Shown: positions 45,342 to 55,424, counted from the stretch's first letter. The stretch is DNA of 64,000 nucleotides from Solirubrobacteraceae bacterium (GCA_025934395.1 JAICYC010000007.1:1-64000), one strand, 5' to 3'. Made by a program: numbers and translations. Notes: generated from the sequence alone by a model not told the origin.

Positions 45342-46144
45342 GCGTCCCCACCGGCACGGTGCTCGACCGGATCCTCGCCGAAACCCGCGAGGAGGTCGCA
45401 CGGCGGATCGCCTCCACCCCGCTCAGCGCGGTGGACGCCCCTGCGGCGCCCGCACCCCGCCGCTTCCGGGCGGCGCTGGAGGCGCCCGGGATCGGTGTGA
45501 TCGCGGAGTTCAAGCGCCGCTCGCCCTCCGCGGGTGCGCTGCGCGAGGAGCCCGACATCGACGAGATCGTCCGCGCCTACGGGCGCGGCGGCGCGGTGGC
45601 CCTCTCGATCCTCACGGAGGGGCCCAACTTCGGGGGCTCGCTCGCGGACCTGCAGCGCGCGCGGGCAACCAGCGCGCTGCCGGTGCTGCGCAAGGACTTC
45701 ATCGTGGACCCCTACCAGCTGCACGAGGCGCGCGCGGCCGCTGCCGATGCGGTGCTGCTGATCGCCGCCGCGCTGGAGCCGCGCGAGCTCACGGCGCTGC
45801 ACGCCGAGGCGCAGGCGCTCGGGCTCGACGTGCTCGTGGAGGTGCACGACGAGCGCGAGGTCGAGGCCGCGCTGCAGGCGGGCGCGGCGATCGTGGGGGT
45901 CAACAACCGCGACCTGCGCGACTTCAGCGTGGACGTCGCGCGGACCGAGCGGCTGCGCGCGTCGATCCCCGCCGAGGTGCTCCTCGTCTCGGAGTCCGGG
46001 ATCGGCAGCGCGGAGCAGCTCGCGCGCCTGCAGGACCTCGACGTGGCGGCGGTTCTGGTGGGGGAGACGCTGATGCGCGCGCCCGATCCGGCTGCGGCGC
46101 TGGTCCGCCTGCGAACATTTAGCGGGGCAGGGGGCGCACTTTAG
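45338..46144 (+). CDS. trpC: Indole-3-glycerol phosphate synthase
   Basis: TIM-barrel enzyme that closes the indole ring, 268 residues. Conserved blocks: VIAEFKRRSPSAG, LPVLRKDFIVDPYQL, GVNNRDLRDFSVD and LLVSESGIGS. GTG start overlapping the trpD stop (GTGA). The C-terminus is short after VGETLMRAPDP. The next gene is not trpF but an HtrA protease. Confidence 0.96.
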   Translation: MSVPTGTVLDRILAETREEVARRIASTPLSAVDAPAAPAPRRFRAALEAPGIGVIAEFKRRSPSAGALREEPDIDEIVRAYGRGGAVALSILTEGPNFGGSLADLQRARATSALPVLRKDFIVDPYQLHEARAAAADAVLLIAAALEPRELTALHAEAQALGLDVLVEVHDEREVEAALQAGAAIVGVNNRDLRDFSVDVARTERLRASIPAEVLLVSESGIGSAEQLARLQDLDVAAVLVGETLMRAPDPAAALVRLRTFSGAGGAL

Positions 46145-46179
46145 ATCTGCTTGAGTGCGACGCTGCATCCTGTCCTCCG

Positions 46180-47397
46180 ATGAAACGCTCCCTCCTGATC
46201 CCGTTCGTCTGCGCGCTGCTCGGTGGCGGCGTCGTGGTCGCCGTCGTTGCGGCCGCCGGCGGGCTGTCCAAGGGCGGCACCACGGTCACCACCGTGCAGG
46301 CGGCGCCCGCCGCGCCGAGCAACGCATCCGCCCCGGCCGGGGGCCTGACCCCCGGCGAGATCTACAAGCGCGCCGCCCCGGGGGTGGCCTTCGTGACCTC
46401 CACGGTCGTGCAGCGCAGCGAATCGCCGTTCAACCTCTTCGGCGGCGGTGAATCGCAGCGCCAGGGGGTCGACACCGGCTCGGGGATCGTGATCGACACC
46501 AAAGGCACGATCCTCACCAACTACCACGTGATCGAGAACACGGCGAAGGTGACGGTGAGCTTCGAAAAGGGCAAGACGCTCGAAGCGCACGTCGTGGGCA
46601 AGGACCCGTCGAACGACCTCGCCGTGCTGCGCGTGAACCCCGAAGGCGTCACGCTGCACCCGATCGCGCTGGGCGACTCCAACGGCGTCCAGGTCGGCGA
46701 CCCGGCGTACGCGATCGGCAACCCGTTCGACCTCGAACGGACGCTCACCACCGGCGTGATCTCCGCGCTGCAGCGCCACCTCACCGCGCCCAACGGGTTC
46801 CAGATCAACAACGTCCTCCAGACCGATGCGCCGATCAACCCGGGCAACTCCGGCGGACCGCTGCTGAACTCGAGCGGTCGCGTGATCGGCATCAACTCCC
46901 AGATCGAGACCGGCGGCAGCGGCAACGGCAGCGTGGGGATCGGCTTCGCGGTCCCGATCAACACCGCCAAGTCCGAGATCCGCCAGCTCGAGAAAGGCGG
47001 CACGGTCGCCGCGGCCTACCTCGGGCTCGTGACCCGCACGGTCGACGGCTCGCTCAGCGCGCTGAACCTGCCCGTCCAGAACGGCGCGCTCGTGCTGAGC
47101 GTGCAGCCGGGGACGCCCGCCAACAAGGCGGGGATCAAAGGCGGCTCGGCCGCCTCCAGCGAATCGGGCGAAGTCGCCGTCGGCGGCGACATCATCGTCG
47201 GCATCAACGGCAAGAAGGTCGCGAGCTCCGAAGACGTCGCCAACGACGTCGCCTCGCACAAGCCGGGCGACAAGGTGACCGTCGAACTGCTGCGCCCCGA
47301 CGGGCACGGCCACTGGGGCAAGAAGACCGTGGGCGTCACGCTCGCGAGCCGGCCGAGCACGGCGCCCGAAGGCCTGAACAACACGCCCGGAGGCTGA
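46180..47397 (+). CDS. HtrA/DegP-type serine protease with PDZ domain
   Basis: Membrane-anchored extracytoplasmic protease of 405 residues. One N-terminal hydrophobic helix ([19 protein letters not shown]) has no clear cleavage site. A disordered linker follows. The trypsin-like domain has catalytic His116 (TNYHVIE), Asp146 (SNDLAVL) and Ser224 (GNSGGP), and one PDZ domain occupies about residues 290-390. It should handle misfolded envelope proteins. It lies between trpC and trpF, 35 nt after trpC. Glutamate codons are GAA in 11 of 16 cases by my count, unlike the trp genes around it. Confidence 0.94.
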   Translation: MKRSLLIPFVCALLGGGVVVAVVAAAGGLSKGGTTVTTVQAAPAAPSNASAPAGGLTPGEIYKRAAPGVAFVTSTVVQRSESPFNLFGGGESQRQGVDTGSGIVIDTKGTILTNYHVIENTAKVTVSFEKGKTLEAHVVGKDPSNDLAVLRVNPEGVTLHPIALGDSNGVQVGDPAYAIGNPFDLERTLTTGVISALQRHLTAPNGFQINNVLQTDAPINPGNSGGPLLNSSGRVIGINSQIETGGSGNGSVGIGFAVPINTAKSEIRQLEKGGTVAAAYLGLVTRTVDGSLSALNLPVQNGALVLSVQPGTPANKAGIKGGSAASSESGEVAVGGDIIVGINGKKVASSEDVANDVASHKPGDKVTVELLRPDGHGHWGKKTVGVTLASRPSTAPEGLNNTPGG

Positions 47398-47426
47398 CCT
47401 CGGCCGCCCTTGGCAAGCAGGGACAG

Positions 47427-47442
47427 GCGGGCGGTCGCCCGC
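47427..47442 (+). terminator. Hairpin after htrA
   Basis: GCGGGCG and CGCCCGC form a tight stem just before the trpF -10 element, probably ending the htrA transcript. Confidence 0.4.
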
Positions 47443-47448
47443 TACGGT
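47443..47448 (+). promoter_or_regulatory. -10 element of trpFBA
   Basis: TACGGT ends 6 nt before the trpF ATG, so trpFBA may be a separate leaderless operon. Confidence 0.5.
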
Positions 47449-47454
47449 TGAGCG

Positions 47455-48131
47455 ATGGAGCACCGCGTGCGGGTGAAGATCTGTGGCGTGACCAACCTCG
47501 AGGACGCGCAGCTCGCCGTCGAGCTGGGCGCCTGGGCCGTGGGGATGATCTTCCACGGCTCGAGCCCGCGGAGCTGCTCGCAGGAGCACGCCGCGGCGAT
47601 CGCCGGCGCGCTGCGGCGCCGCGTGAAGCTCTGCGGGGTGTACGTGAACGCGGCGCTCGAGACGATCGAGAGCGACGCAGACCGGCTGGGCCTCGCGCTC
47701 GTGCAGCTCCACGGCGACGAGGGCCCCTCGTTCTGCACCGAGGTCGCGCGGCGCACCGGCGCTCGCGTGATCAAGGCGGCGCAGGTCTCCGACGCCGGCG
47801 ACGTGCGCGCGATCGAGCGCTTCCACACGGACTTCCACATGCTCGACGCGCGCCCGCGCCGCGCCGAGCACGCGGGGCTGCGTGGCGGCACGGGGGAGAC
47901 GTTCGACTGGTCGCTCGTGGCCGCGCGGCGCTCCAAGGTGCCGTTGATCCTCAGCGGAGGCCTGCACGCGGGCAACGTGGGGGATGCGATCGCCGCGACC
48001 CGGCCCTACGCGATCGACACCGCGAGCGGAACGGAGTCCGCGCCGGGGCACAAGGACCCCGAGCGCATGCGTGCGCTGTTCGCGGCGGTCCACGACGCGA
48101 ACGAGTCCGCGCGCGAGATCGGCTCCGCGGC

Positions 48132-48135
<4 letters not shown>
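47455..48135 (+). CDS. trpF: Phosphoribosylanthranilate isomerase
   Basis: Amadori rearrangement step of tryptophan synthesis, 226 residues. It starts with [27 protein letters not shown], whose Cys is the catalytic base. [12 protein letters not shown] and [17 protein letters not shown] (phosphate site) follow. A dedicated TrpF shows that this organism does not rely on the dual-function PriA of many actinobacteria for this step. The stop overlaps trpB (GTGA). Confidence 0.95.
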
Positions 48136-49312
<1,177 letters not shown>

Positions 49313-49316
<4 letters not shown>

Positions 49317-50122
49317 GCGCTCCACCCGTCAGCGGCGAGCAGCGCATCCGCGAGGCGTTCGCCGGCGCGAGCGGCCGCGCGGCGCTGATGCCGTACCTGA
49401 TGGGCGGGTTCCCCACGCTCGCCGACTCGATGCGGATCGGGGAGGCCTGCGTGCAGGCCGGCGCGGACGTGATCGAGCTGGGAGTCCCCTACTCCGACCC
49501 GCTCGCCGACGGCCCCGTGATCCACGCCGCAGGCACCGCCGCCCTCGCCGCGGGCGCGAACCTCGCGGGCGTGCTCGAGGTGGCGCGCGCCGTCTCGGAG
49601 GGCGTTCCGGTCGTGCTGATGTGCTACTCGAACATGGTGTTCGCCCCCGGCGTGGACGCGTTCCTCGAGCGCGCCGCCCGCGCGGGCGTGAGCGGGCTGA
49701 TCGTCCCCGACCTGCCGCACGGCGAGGCGCCCGAGGTGCGCGAGGCCTGCGAGCGCGCGGGGATCGCCCAGGTGCCGCTCGTCGCGCCCACCACGACCCC
49801 CGAGCGCCTCGCGCAGATCGGCGCGGACGCGATGGGGTTCGTGTACACCGTGTCGGTCGTGGGGACCACCGGGGAGCGTCGCGCCCTCAGCGAGCACTTC
49901 GCCGAGGTGATCGCGCGTACGCGCGCCAGCACCCAGGTGCCGGTCGCGCTCGGCTTCGGCATCAGCACGCCCGAGCACGCCGCGCAGGCGGCCGACGCCG
50001 GCGCCGACGGGGTGATCGTCGGAACGCGCCTGGTGCGCGCGGCGGGAGAGGGCGCCGACCCAGCGGGCGCCGTCGGGGCGCTCGTCGCGGAACTCGCCGC
50101 GGGCCTGGACGCGGCCCGCTAG
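49313..50122 (+). CDS. trpA: Tryptophan synthase alpha chain
   Basis: TIM-barrel lyase that releases indole, 269 residues. It has [15 protein letters not shown], the catalytic Glu in [20 protein letters not shown], and the catalytic Asp in [10 protein letters not shown]. The phosphate site is [11 protein letters not shown] use the TTG at 49313, which overlaps the trpB stop as TTGA, because no ATG or GTG is available before the first conserved residues. Confidence 0.95.
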
Positions 50123-50125
50123 GAT
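50120..50125 (+). promoter_or_regulatory. Possible -10 element of the small membrane protein gene
   Basis: TAGGAT overlaps the trpA stop codon and ends 9 nt before the next ATG. Confidence 0.3.
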
Positions 50126-50134
50126 TCCGCGCGC

Positions 50135-50296
50135 ATGGGACTGATCCTCACCGTCACCGCGGGGCTCGTCGTCTGGATCGTGCTCTGGGCGCTCGGCGCC
50201 AAGGGCGTTGACGCGTTCCTGCTCTCCGCAGCGATCATCCTGGTTGGCGCGTCGTTGAGGATCCTCTCCGGCTACCTGCCAGGCCGTCGCACCTAG
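50135..50296 (+). CDS. Small two-helix membrane protein (53 aa)
   Basis: A short gene between trpA and a lipoprotein gene. The 53-residue product has two hydrophobic helices (about residues 3-20 and 26-44) joined by GAKGVD, and a basic end (PGRRT). Codon third positions are GC-rich throughout, as expected for a real gene here. Such small proteins are common near the trp genes of related genomes in my recollection, but no function is known. It starts 12 nt after the trpA stop. Confidence 0.65.
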   Translation: MGLILTVTAGLVVWIVLWALGAKGVDAFLLSAAIILVGASLRILSGYLPGRRT

Positions 50297-50303
50297 CCGC
50301 GCC

Positions 50304-51539
50304 GTGCGCGCGCGCTCGCTGCGCCTAGCCGCTCTTGCCGCCGCGGCCGCAGCGCTCGGCGGATGCGCGGGCGGCGGCGCTGCGACGAGCTACGACGCGA
50401 CCGGCAGCGTGCTCGCCGTCTACTCCAGCCTGCCGCTGCAGGGCTCCGCCGCAGCCGGCTCCACCCAGCTCGTCAACGGCGAGAAGCTCGCGCTCGCCGA
50501 CGCGGGCGGGCGTGCGGGGATGTTCCGCGTGGGCTACAACTCGCTCGACGACTCGGACCCGACGACGGGCCGCTGGAACCCGGGCGTGACGGCGCAGAAC
50601 GCCAAGACCGCTGCCGAGGACACCAGCACGATCGCCTACATCGGCGACCTCGAATCGCCCGCCACCGCGATCTCCCTGCCGCTGATCAACGCGGCGGGGA
50701 TCGCGCAGGTCAGCCCGGCCAGCCCTTACGTGGGCCTGACGAGCTCGCTCGATGCCGGGCAGGACGAGCCCGAACGCTTCTACCCCTCCGGCCAGCGGAC
50801 GTTCCTGCGGCTCGTCCCGGGCGACCAGGTGCAGGCGCGCGCGCAGGTCTCGCTGATGAGGTCGCTCGGCGTGCGCGAGCTGTACGTGCTCGACGACGCC
50901 GAAGACCCGTTCTCGCTGCCGCTCGCAGAGCTCGTCGCCGCCGACGCCCAGCAGGCGGGGATCCGCGTGATCGCGCACGAAGGCGTCGCGCTCGTGACGG
51001 GCGGGGTCTACGAAGGCGAGGCGAGGAAGGTCGCCCAGAGCGGCGCCGACGCGGTCTTCTACTCCGGCGCGGGCACGGGCGGCGCGGCAACGCTGTGGCA
51101 GGAGCTCCACACCGCCGAACCGCGCCTGCGCCTGCTCGCCGGCAGCGCCGCGCTCTCCGAATCGTTCACGGCGGAGCTGGGGCCGGCGGGGCCCTCCACG
51201 TACCTCACCACGCCGGTGATGCCCGCGACGATGTACCCGCCCGCGGGCCGGCGGGTGCTGGCCGAGTACGCCCGCGAGTTCAAGAGCCCCGGCGACGGCT
51301 ACGCGCTGTACGGCTACGAAGCGATGAGCCTCGTGCTGGCGGCGATCAGGCGGGCGGGCGCCCACGGCAACGACCGGCGCACCGTCACCGCGCGCCTGCT
51401 CGACACGCGATCGCGCAACTCCGTGCTCGGTCGGTTCGCGATCGAGCCGAACGGTGAAACCTCGTTCTCGCGCTTCGCGGTGGACCGCATCGTTCGCGGC
51501 ATGCCGGTCTTCGACCGGATGCTCGACGCGGGATCCTGA
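50304..51539 (+). CDS. Lipoprotein, branched-chain amino acid ABC-type substrate-binding protein
   Basis: A 411-residue exported lipoprotein with a type I periplasmic-binding fold (leucine/isoleucine/valine-binding family). The lipobox ALGGC places the lipidated Cys at residue 21. The ligand-fold pattern is visible in VLAVYSSLPLQGSAA, AYIGDLESPATAISLPLINAAGIAQVSPASPY and GYALYGYEAMSLVLAAIRRAG. No permease or ATPase gene is adjacent, so it may be an orphan binding protein or sensor. GTG start 7 nt after the small gene. An 18-bp tandem repeat begins at its 3' end. Confidence 0.85.
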   Translation: MRARSLRLAALAAAAAALGGCAGGGAATSYDATGSVLAVYSSLPLQGSAAAGSTQLVNGEKLALADAGGRAGMFRVGYNSLDDSDPTTGRWNPGVTAQNAKTAAEDTSTIAYIGDLESPATAISLPLINAAGIAQVSPASPYVGLTSSLDAGQDEPERFYPSGQRTFLRLVPGDQVQARAQVSLMRSLGVRELYVLDDAEDPFSLPLAELVAADAQQAGIRVIAHEGVALVTGGVYEGEARKVAQSGADAVFYSGAGTGGAATLWQELHTAEPRLRLLAGSAALSESFTAELGPAGPSTYLTTPVMPATMYPPAGRRVLAEYAREFKSPGDGYALYGYEAMSLVLAAIRRAGAHGNDRRTVTARLLDTRSRNSVLGRFAIEPNGETSFSRFAVDRIVRGMPVFDRMLDAGS

Positions 51540-51576
51540 GCCGACGCGGGGCCCTGAGCCGACGCGGTGCCCTGAG
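51523..51576. repeat. 18-bp tandem repeat, three copies, across a stop codon
   Basis: Units at 51523-51540, 51541-51558 and 51559-51576 share the pattern CCGACGCGGGGCCCTGAG with few changes. The first unit encodes the last residues and the TGA of the binding protein gene, and each unit repeats the TGA in the same frame. Confidence 0.8.
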
Positions 51577-51582
51577 CGGGCC

Positions 51583-53409
51583 TCAGCCGTTCGCCGGACG
51601 CAGCACGACGACCAGCTTGAAGCGTTCCACTTCGCCGCCGATCGGGTGGCCGCCGCCGACCGCGGTCGTGATCGCGTGCGCGTAGGGGGCGATCTTCGCG
51701 AACGCGGGGTCTTCCGTCAGGCCGACGCCTTCGAGCAGGCCGACGAGCGTGCTGACGTTGAAGATGAGGCTCGGCGCGATGCCTTCGCCGATCCGCTGCT
51801 CGGCGAACGTCTTCGTGGGCGAGCTCACGAGCGCGCTCGCCGGGTGCAGCGCATCGGTCACCGATGCCTGCCCGAGTCCGAGCACGAACAGCGTCCCGCC
51901 CGCGGTCGTGCGCCCGCTGGCGATGTCGAGCTGCACCGGGAGGCCGCGGACCTGCACCTGCGCCGCCGCTTCGGTCCCCGGGATCGAGACCGCCCTGGTC
52001 GAGTCGCCCGTGCGCGCGAGCAGCGCTGCGAGCTTGCCCACCGCCGCGCGGGACGCGGCGGGGTTGCGTGATTCGATCACCACGGCGCCCTTCAGTTCGA
52101 GCAGGCCGGTGCCGCTCGCGAACACACCCCCCGAGCCCATCCAGCTCGTGAAGTCGCGGCGTGCCTGCGCACCCGGCGAGGTCATCGCCTTCAGCGGCGC
52201 GAGCAGCCCTTCGATCAGGCCGCCGACGCTGATCGTCCCCGACTGCTGTTCGCCGGACCCGACCGCCCCACCCACCGCGCCGGCGAGTTCGCCGAGACCG
52301 GAGATGTCCGCGCCCAGCGTCTGCCCGAGGTTGCCGAGGCCGAGCGCCAGCCACGAGTCGCCCGGCAGGGCCTCGAGTGCGCTCGCGCCCGAGGTTCCCG
52401 ACGCGAGCAGGCCGCCGGGAGCCCCGGTCGCGCCCGACGCACGGCTGTCCGTGTAGATCGAGAGGACGTTCGAGCCGGGCACGACGGAGATGTTGGCCTC
52501 GCGCGCGCCCGCGAACAGCGACACCACGCCCGCGCCCGCGGCGGCGCCGGTGGCGGGAGCGCCGCCGCCCCCCTGACCGCCCTTGCCCGCCTGCCTGCCG
52601 AGCGCGGTCGGGTTGGCGAACAGGTGGGCGAGCGTCCCCGGCGGGCTGTGCGCCAGCAGGCGCGAGTAGTCAGGGGCGGCGCGCAGCGAGCTGCCGCCCG
52701 CAGCGGTGTCGATCACCGCACGCACGCCCGCGTCGCTGCCGAGCACGGCGAACCGCTCGACCATCGCGAACGCCACGCCGCCGGTGGTGCGCCTGTAGGA
52801 GATCCCGCGGTACCGCGCCCGTGCGGCACCCGCATGGGATGCCTGCGATTCGACGAACGACTTCGCCTTCCCCGCGTCGCTGGTGTCGAGCACCACCGCA
52901 CCCTGGGCGCCCCCGGGGCCGAACGGGAACTCCGCGCCGGTGGAGCCCGTCCCGAGCAGCCCCTGCTCGGCGATCCCCAGCAGGGCGCTGGCGCCCGAGG
53001 CCGAGGTCACGAACAGGCCCGCGCGGGGACCGAGCCACGGCGCCACGTCGCGGGAGTAGTCGATCGCGGGCGACCCGGGCGTCTGCAGCACCGCGGCGAG
53101 CTGCTTGTAGGGATCCTGCCTGTGGGTGAGCGCCGATCCCACCGCCAGGGCGTAGGTCTTCTCGGACCCGGTGGGGCGCACGTCCGCGCCGAGGAACACC
53201 GGCGCTGAGGCGGGGACCACGCTCGCGGGGTCGACCGTGGTGCCCGACGATCCCACCGAGCCGCACCCGGCCAGCGCGAGCGTCGCGGCGAGCGCGGATC
53301 CCGCGACCAGCGCGGCGGCGCGGGACGAGCGCCGGGGGGCGTTGTGGGCGAGGCGCGCGCCGGCGGCGCGCGAACGGCGCGGGCCAGGGTTGAGGGCAGG
53401 CAGGCGCAA
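51583..53409 (-). CDS. DUF3352-like lipoprotein
   Basis: A large exported protein of about 608 residues. The N-terminus has an Arg-rich stretch, then a hydrophobic helix and lipobox (ALAATLALAGC), so it should be a lipoprotein. The body is rich in Gly, Ala and Ser with repeated alpha/beta units, such as APVFLGADVRPTGSEKTYALAVG and PGDSWLALGLGNLGQTLGADIS. This matches my recollection of the uncharacterised DUF3352 proteins of actinobacteria. I place the start at the TTG at 53409, since TACGAT lies 7 nt upstream on the minus strand. Function unknown. Confidence 0.75.
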   Translation of the reverse strand: MRLPALNPGPRRSRAAGARLAHNAPRRSSRAAALVAGSALAATLALAGCGSVGSSGTTVDPASVVPASAPVFLGADVRPTGSEKTYALAVGSALTHRQDPYKQLAAVLQTPGSPAIDYSRDVAPWLGPRAGLFVTSASGASALLGIAEQGLLGTGSTGAEFPFGPGGAQGAVVLDTSDAGKAKSFVESQASHAGAARARYRGISYRRTTGGVAFAMVERFAVLGSDAGVRAVIDTAAGGSSLRAAPDYSRLLAHSPPGTLAHLFANPTALGRQAGKGGQGGGGAPATGAAAGAGVVSLFAGAREANISVVPGSNVLSIYTDSRASGATGAPGGLLASGTSGASALEALPGDSWLALGLGNLGQTLGADISGLGELAGAVGGAVGSGEQQSGTISVGGLIEGLLAPLKAMTSPGAQARRDFTSWMGSGGVFASGTGLLELKGAVVIESRNPAASRAAVGKLAALLARTGDSTRAVSIPGTEAAAQVQVRGLPVQLDIASGRTTAGGTLFVLGLGQASVTDALHPASALVSSPTKTFAEQRIGEGIAPSLIFNVSTLVGLLEGVGLTEDPAFAKIAPYAHAITTAVGGGHPIGGEVERFKLVVVLRPANG

Positions 53410-53416
53410 GGCGCTG

Positions 53417-53422
53417 ATCGTA
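53417..53422 (-). promoter_or_regulatory. -10 element of the DUF3352-like gene
   Basis: Minus-strand TACGAT ends 7 nt before a TTG. It is the same geometry as murJ, which also seems to use TTG. The rest of the 313-nt divergent gap up to mraZ is covered by the mraZ promoter and leader entries; 53423-53595 shows nothing clear. Confidence 0.45.
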
Positions 53423-53595
53423 CCCGCGGTCTGCGCGGAACCGGTGCAGCGGCCGGGCTGCAACGCCTCCTGCAGAACGCGCGCGTGCAACGGGACTTGC
53501 GAACGCGAGCGTCTCCCACCACGCGGCCATCCACGTCCTTTCTCTCAATCTACGCGGGCCAGAACGGTCGGATGGAGGGTCCCGGGAAGGGCAAG

Positions 53596-53647
53596 TGGGA
53601 GAAGTTGTGCAAAAGGGGTTGCATTGTGGGAGAGAGTGGGGTATGTT
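53596..53647 (+). promoter_or_regulatory. mraZ promoter with MraZ-box repeats
   Basis: A -35 TTGCAT (53619-53624) and -10 TATGTT (53642-53647) are spaced by 17 bp. Repeats of the MraZ box TGGGN lie at 53627-53631 and 53637-53641, spaced 10 bp within the spacer. A further TGGGA is at 53596-53600. This fits autorepression of the dcw operon by MraZ. Confidence 0.7.
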
Positions 53648-53657
53648 CGCGCCAGCG

Positions 53658-53698
53658 AGCCGGGGTGGAGGGGCTCCTCCCACTCCTCCACCTCGGCT
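53658..53698 (+). promoter_or_regulatory. Stable hairpin in the mraZ leader
   Basis: AGCCGGGGTGGAGG pairs with CCTCCACCTCGGCT over 14 bp with one G-U, and the loop is 13 nt. It lies between the transcription start (near 53655) and the Shine-Dalgarno sequence, and has no T tract after it. Confidence 0.6.
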
Positions 53699-53722
53699 CG
53701 AAATCAAGCTCTGGAGTTGGCA

Positions 53723-54166
53723 GTGGTTCCGTTCCGTGGCACCTTCGACCACACGCTCGACGCGAAGAACCGCCTCACGGTGCCAGCGCGCTACCGCGCG
53801 GCGCTCGCGGAGGGCGTGGTGCTCGCGATGCCCGTCGACCTCAAGCCGTGCGTGGGCGTTTGGCGGCCCGAGGAGTACGCCGCCTACACCAGCCGGGCGC
53901 TCGCGGAGCTGCCGCCCCTGTCGACGCGTCTCACCGAACTGGAGCGCTTCTTCTACGGCAGCTCCCACGACGCGGAGCTCGACGCGGCGGGCCGGATCAT
54001 GGTGCCGATCTCGCTGCGCGAGAGCGCGAGGCTGCAGAAGGACGTGATCGTGGTGGGCGTAGGCGACAGACTGGAGCTGTGGGACAAGCAGACCTGGAAC
54101 GAGCATCGATCGACGCTGCTCAGCGGCGTCGCGGAGGTGACCGCGCGTGTCGACGATGCTGGCTAG
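53723..54166 (+). CDS. mraZ: Transcriptional regulator MraZ
   Basis: First gene of the division and cell wall cluster. MraZ is a ring-forming DNA-binding protein of the AbrB/SpoVT fold that represses its own operon. The 147-residue protein has two repeats of the family motif: FDHTLDAKNRLTVPARYR and SHDAELDAAGRIMVPISLR. I use GTG 53723, since GGAG lies 6 nt upstream; the TTG at 53717 would leave no spacing. The 3' end overlaps rsmH by 20 nt. Confidence 0.94.
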   Translation: MVPFRGTFDHTLDAKNRLTVPARYRAALAEGVVLAMPVDLKPCVGVWRPEEYAAYTSRALAELPPLSTRLTELERFFYGSSHDAELDAAGRIMVPISLRESARLQKDVIVVGVGDRLELWDKQTWNEHRSTLLSGVAEVTARVDDAG

Positions 54167-55424
54167 GGCCGTCGTGACGGCGCCCGCTCGACCGCAGGAC
54201 GGCGAGGAGCCGCCCGTGCGCCGCAAGCCCCGCGCGCCTCGCAGGCCCCCGCGCGCGATGCCCGCCCTCCCTGCGGACCCGCAGCCCGCCGACCCCGGGC
54301 TCGACCCCGCTGAGCTGATCGACGCGGTGCCTCCGGCCACCGCGCTGGCCAAGCGCCGGCGCGGCGGCGGAGCGACACCGCGCCCGCCGGCCCCTGCCCC
54401 GGGAGTGCCGCGCGCGGACGGCGCCGGCGCCCGGGCGGCGCGGGAGCCCGCACGGAGCACGGCGCCCAAGGGCATCGCGACCGGTCACACGCCCGTGCTG
54501 GCCGCGGAGCTGCTCGACCTGCTCGCGCCCGCGCCCGGCCAGACCGTGGTCGACTGCACGTTCGGCGATGGCGGGCACGCACGGCTGGTGGCCGAACGGC
54601 TCGGCGCAGGCGGAACGCTCGTGGCGATCGACCGCGACCCGCACGCGCAGGCGCGCTTCGACGCGCTCGCCGCGGAGGTCCCCTGCGCGGTGCGCTTCAT
54701 CCGCTCCGGCTACGCGGAGGCGCTGGAGGCGCTCGGCGCCGAGGGCGTGCGCGCCGCGGCGGTGTACTTCGACCTCGGGATGTCCTCGATGCAGGTGGAC
54801 GCTCGCGACCGCGGGTTCTCCTACTCCTACGACGCGCCGCTGGACATGCGCATGGATCCCACCGAGGAGCGCAGCGCGCGCGAGGCGGTGGCCGAGTGGG
54901 ACGAGCGCACGCTCGCGCGCGTGCTGCGCGACTACGGCGAGGAGCGCCACGCGGGCGCGATCGCGCGCGCGATCGTCCGGCGCCGCTCCGAGCGGCCGAT
55001 CGAGACGACGCTCGACCTCGTCGAGACGATCACCGGCGCGATCCCCGCCCCCGCGCGCTTCGCGGGCGGGCACCCCGCCAAGCGCTCGTTCCAGGCGCTG
55101 CGGATCGCGGTAAACGACGAGCTCGGGCAGCTCGACAGGGCGCTCCCCCTTGCATGGTCGCTGCTCGGCGTGGGCGGCTCGATCGCTGCGATCTCGTTCC
55201 ACTCGCTCGAGGACCGTCGCGTCAAGCGCTTCCTCGCAGGCCGCGCGCAGGGCTGCGTGTGCCCACCCGAGCTGCCCGTGTGCGTGTGCGGGCGCGAGCC
55301 CGAGGCGGAGCTCCTCACGCGCCGCTCGGTCACGCCCTCGCCAGAGGAGCTCGCCGCCAACCCGCGGGCTGCCTCCGCGCGCCTGCGCGTCGCGCGCAAG
55401 CTGCGCGAGGAGGAGACCGGGTGA
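54147..55424 (+). CDS. rsmH: 16S rRNA (cytosine-1402-N4) methyltransferase with long N-terminal extension
   Basis: Methylates C1402 in the ribosomal decoding centre. The conserved domain begins only at about residue 112 (GHTPVLAAELLDLL), and shows VVDCTFGDGGHARLV, FDLGMSSMQVD and RSFQALRIAVNDEL. The C-terminal GCVCPPELPVCVCG holds four cysteines. The first 110 residues are a Pro/Ala/Arg-rich, probably disordered extension that usual RsmH proteins (about 310 aa) lack. GTG 54147 overlaps mraZ; in-frame ATGs at codons 4 and 38 would shorten but not remove the extension. Confidence 0.93.
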   Translation: MSTMLARAVVTAPARPQDGEEPPVRRKPRAPRRPPRAMPALPADPQPADPGLDPAELIDAVPPATALAKRRRGGGATPRPPAPAPGVPRADGAGARAAREPARSTAPKGIATGHTPVLAAELLDLLAPAPGQTVVDCTFGDGGHARLVAERLGAGGTLVAIDRDPHAQARFDALAAEVPCAVRFIRSGYAEALEALGAEGVRAAAVYFDLGMSSMQVDARDRGFSYSYDAPLDMRMDPTEERSAREAVAEWDERTLARVLRDYGEERHAGAIARAIVRRRSERPIETTLDLVETITGAIPAPARFAGGHPAKRSFQALRIAVNDELGQLDRALPLAWSLLGVGGSIAAISFHSLEDRRVKRFLAGRAQGCVCPPELPVCVCGREPEAELLTRRSVTPSPEELAANPRAASARLRVARKLREEETG

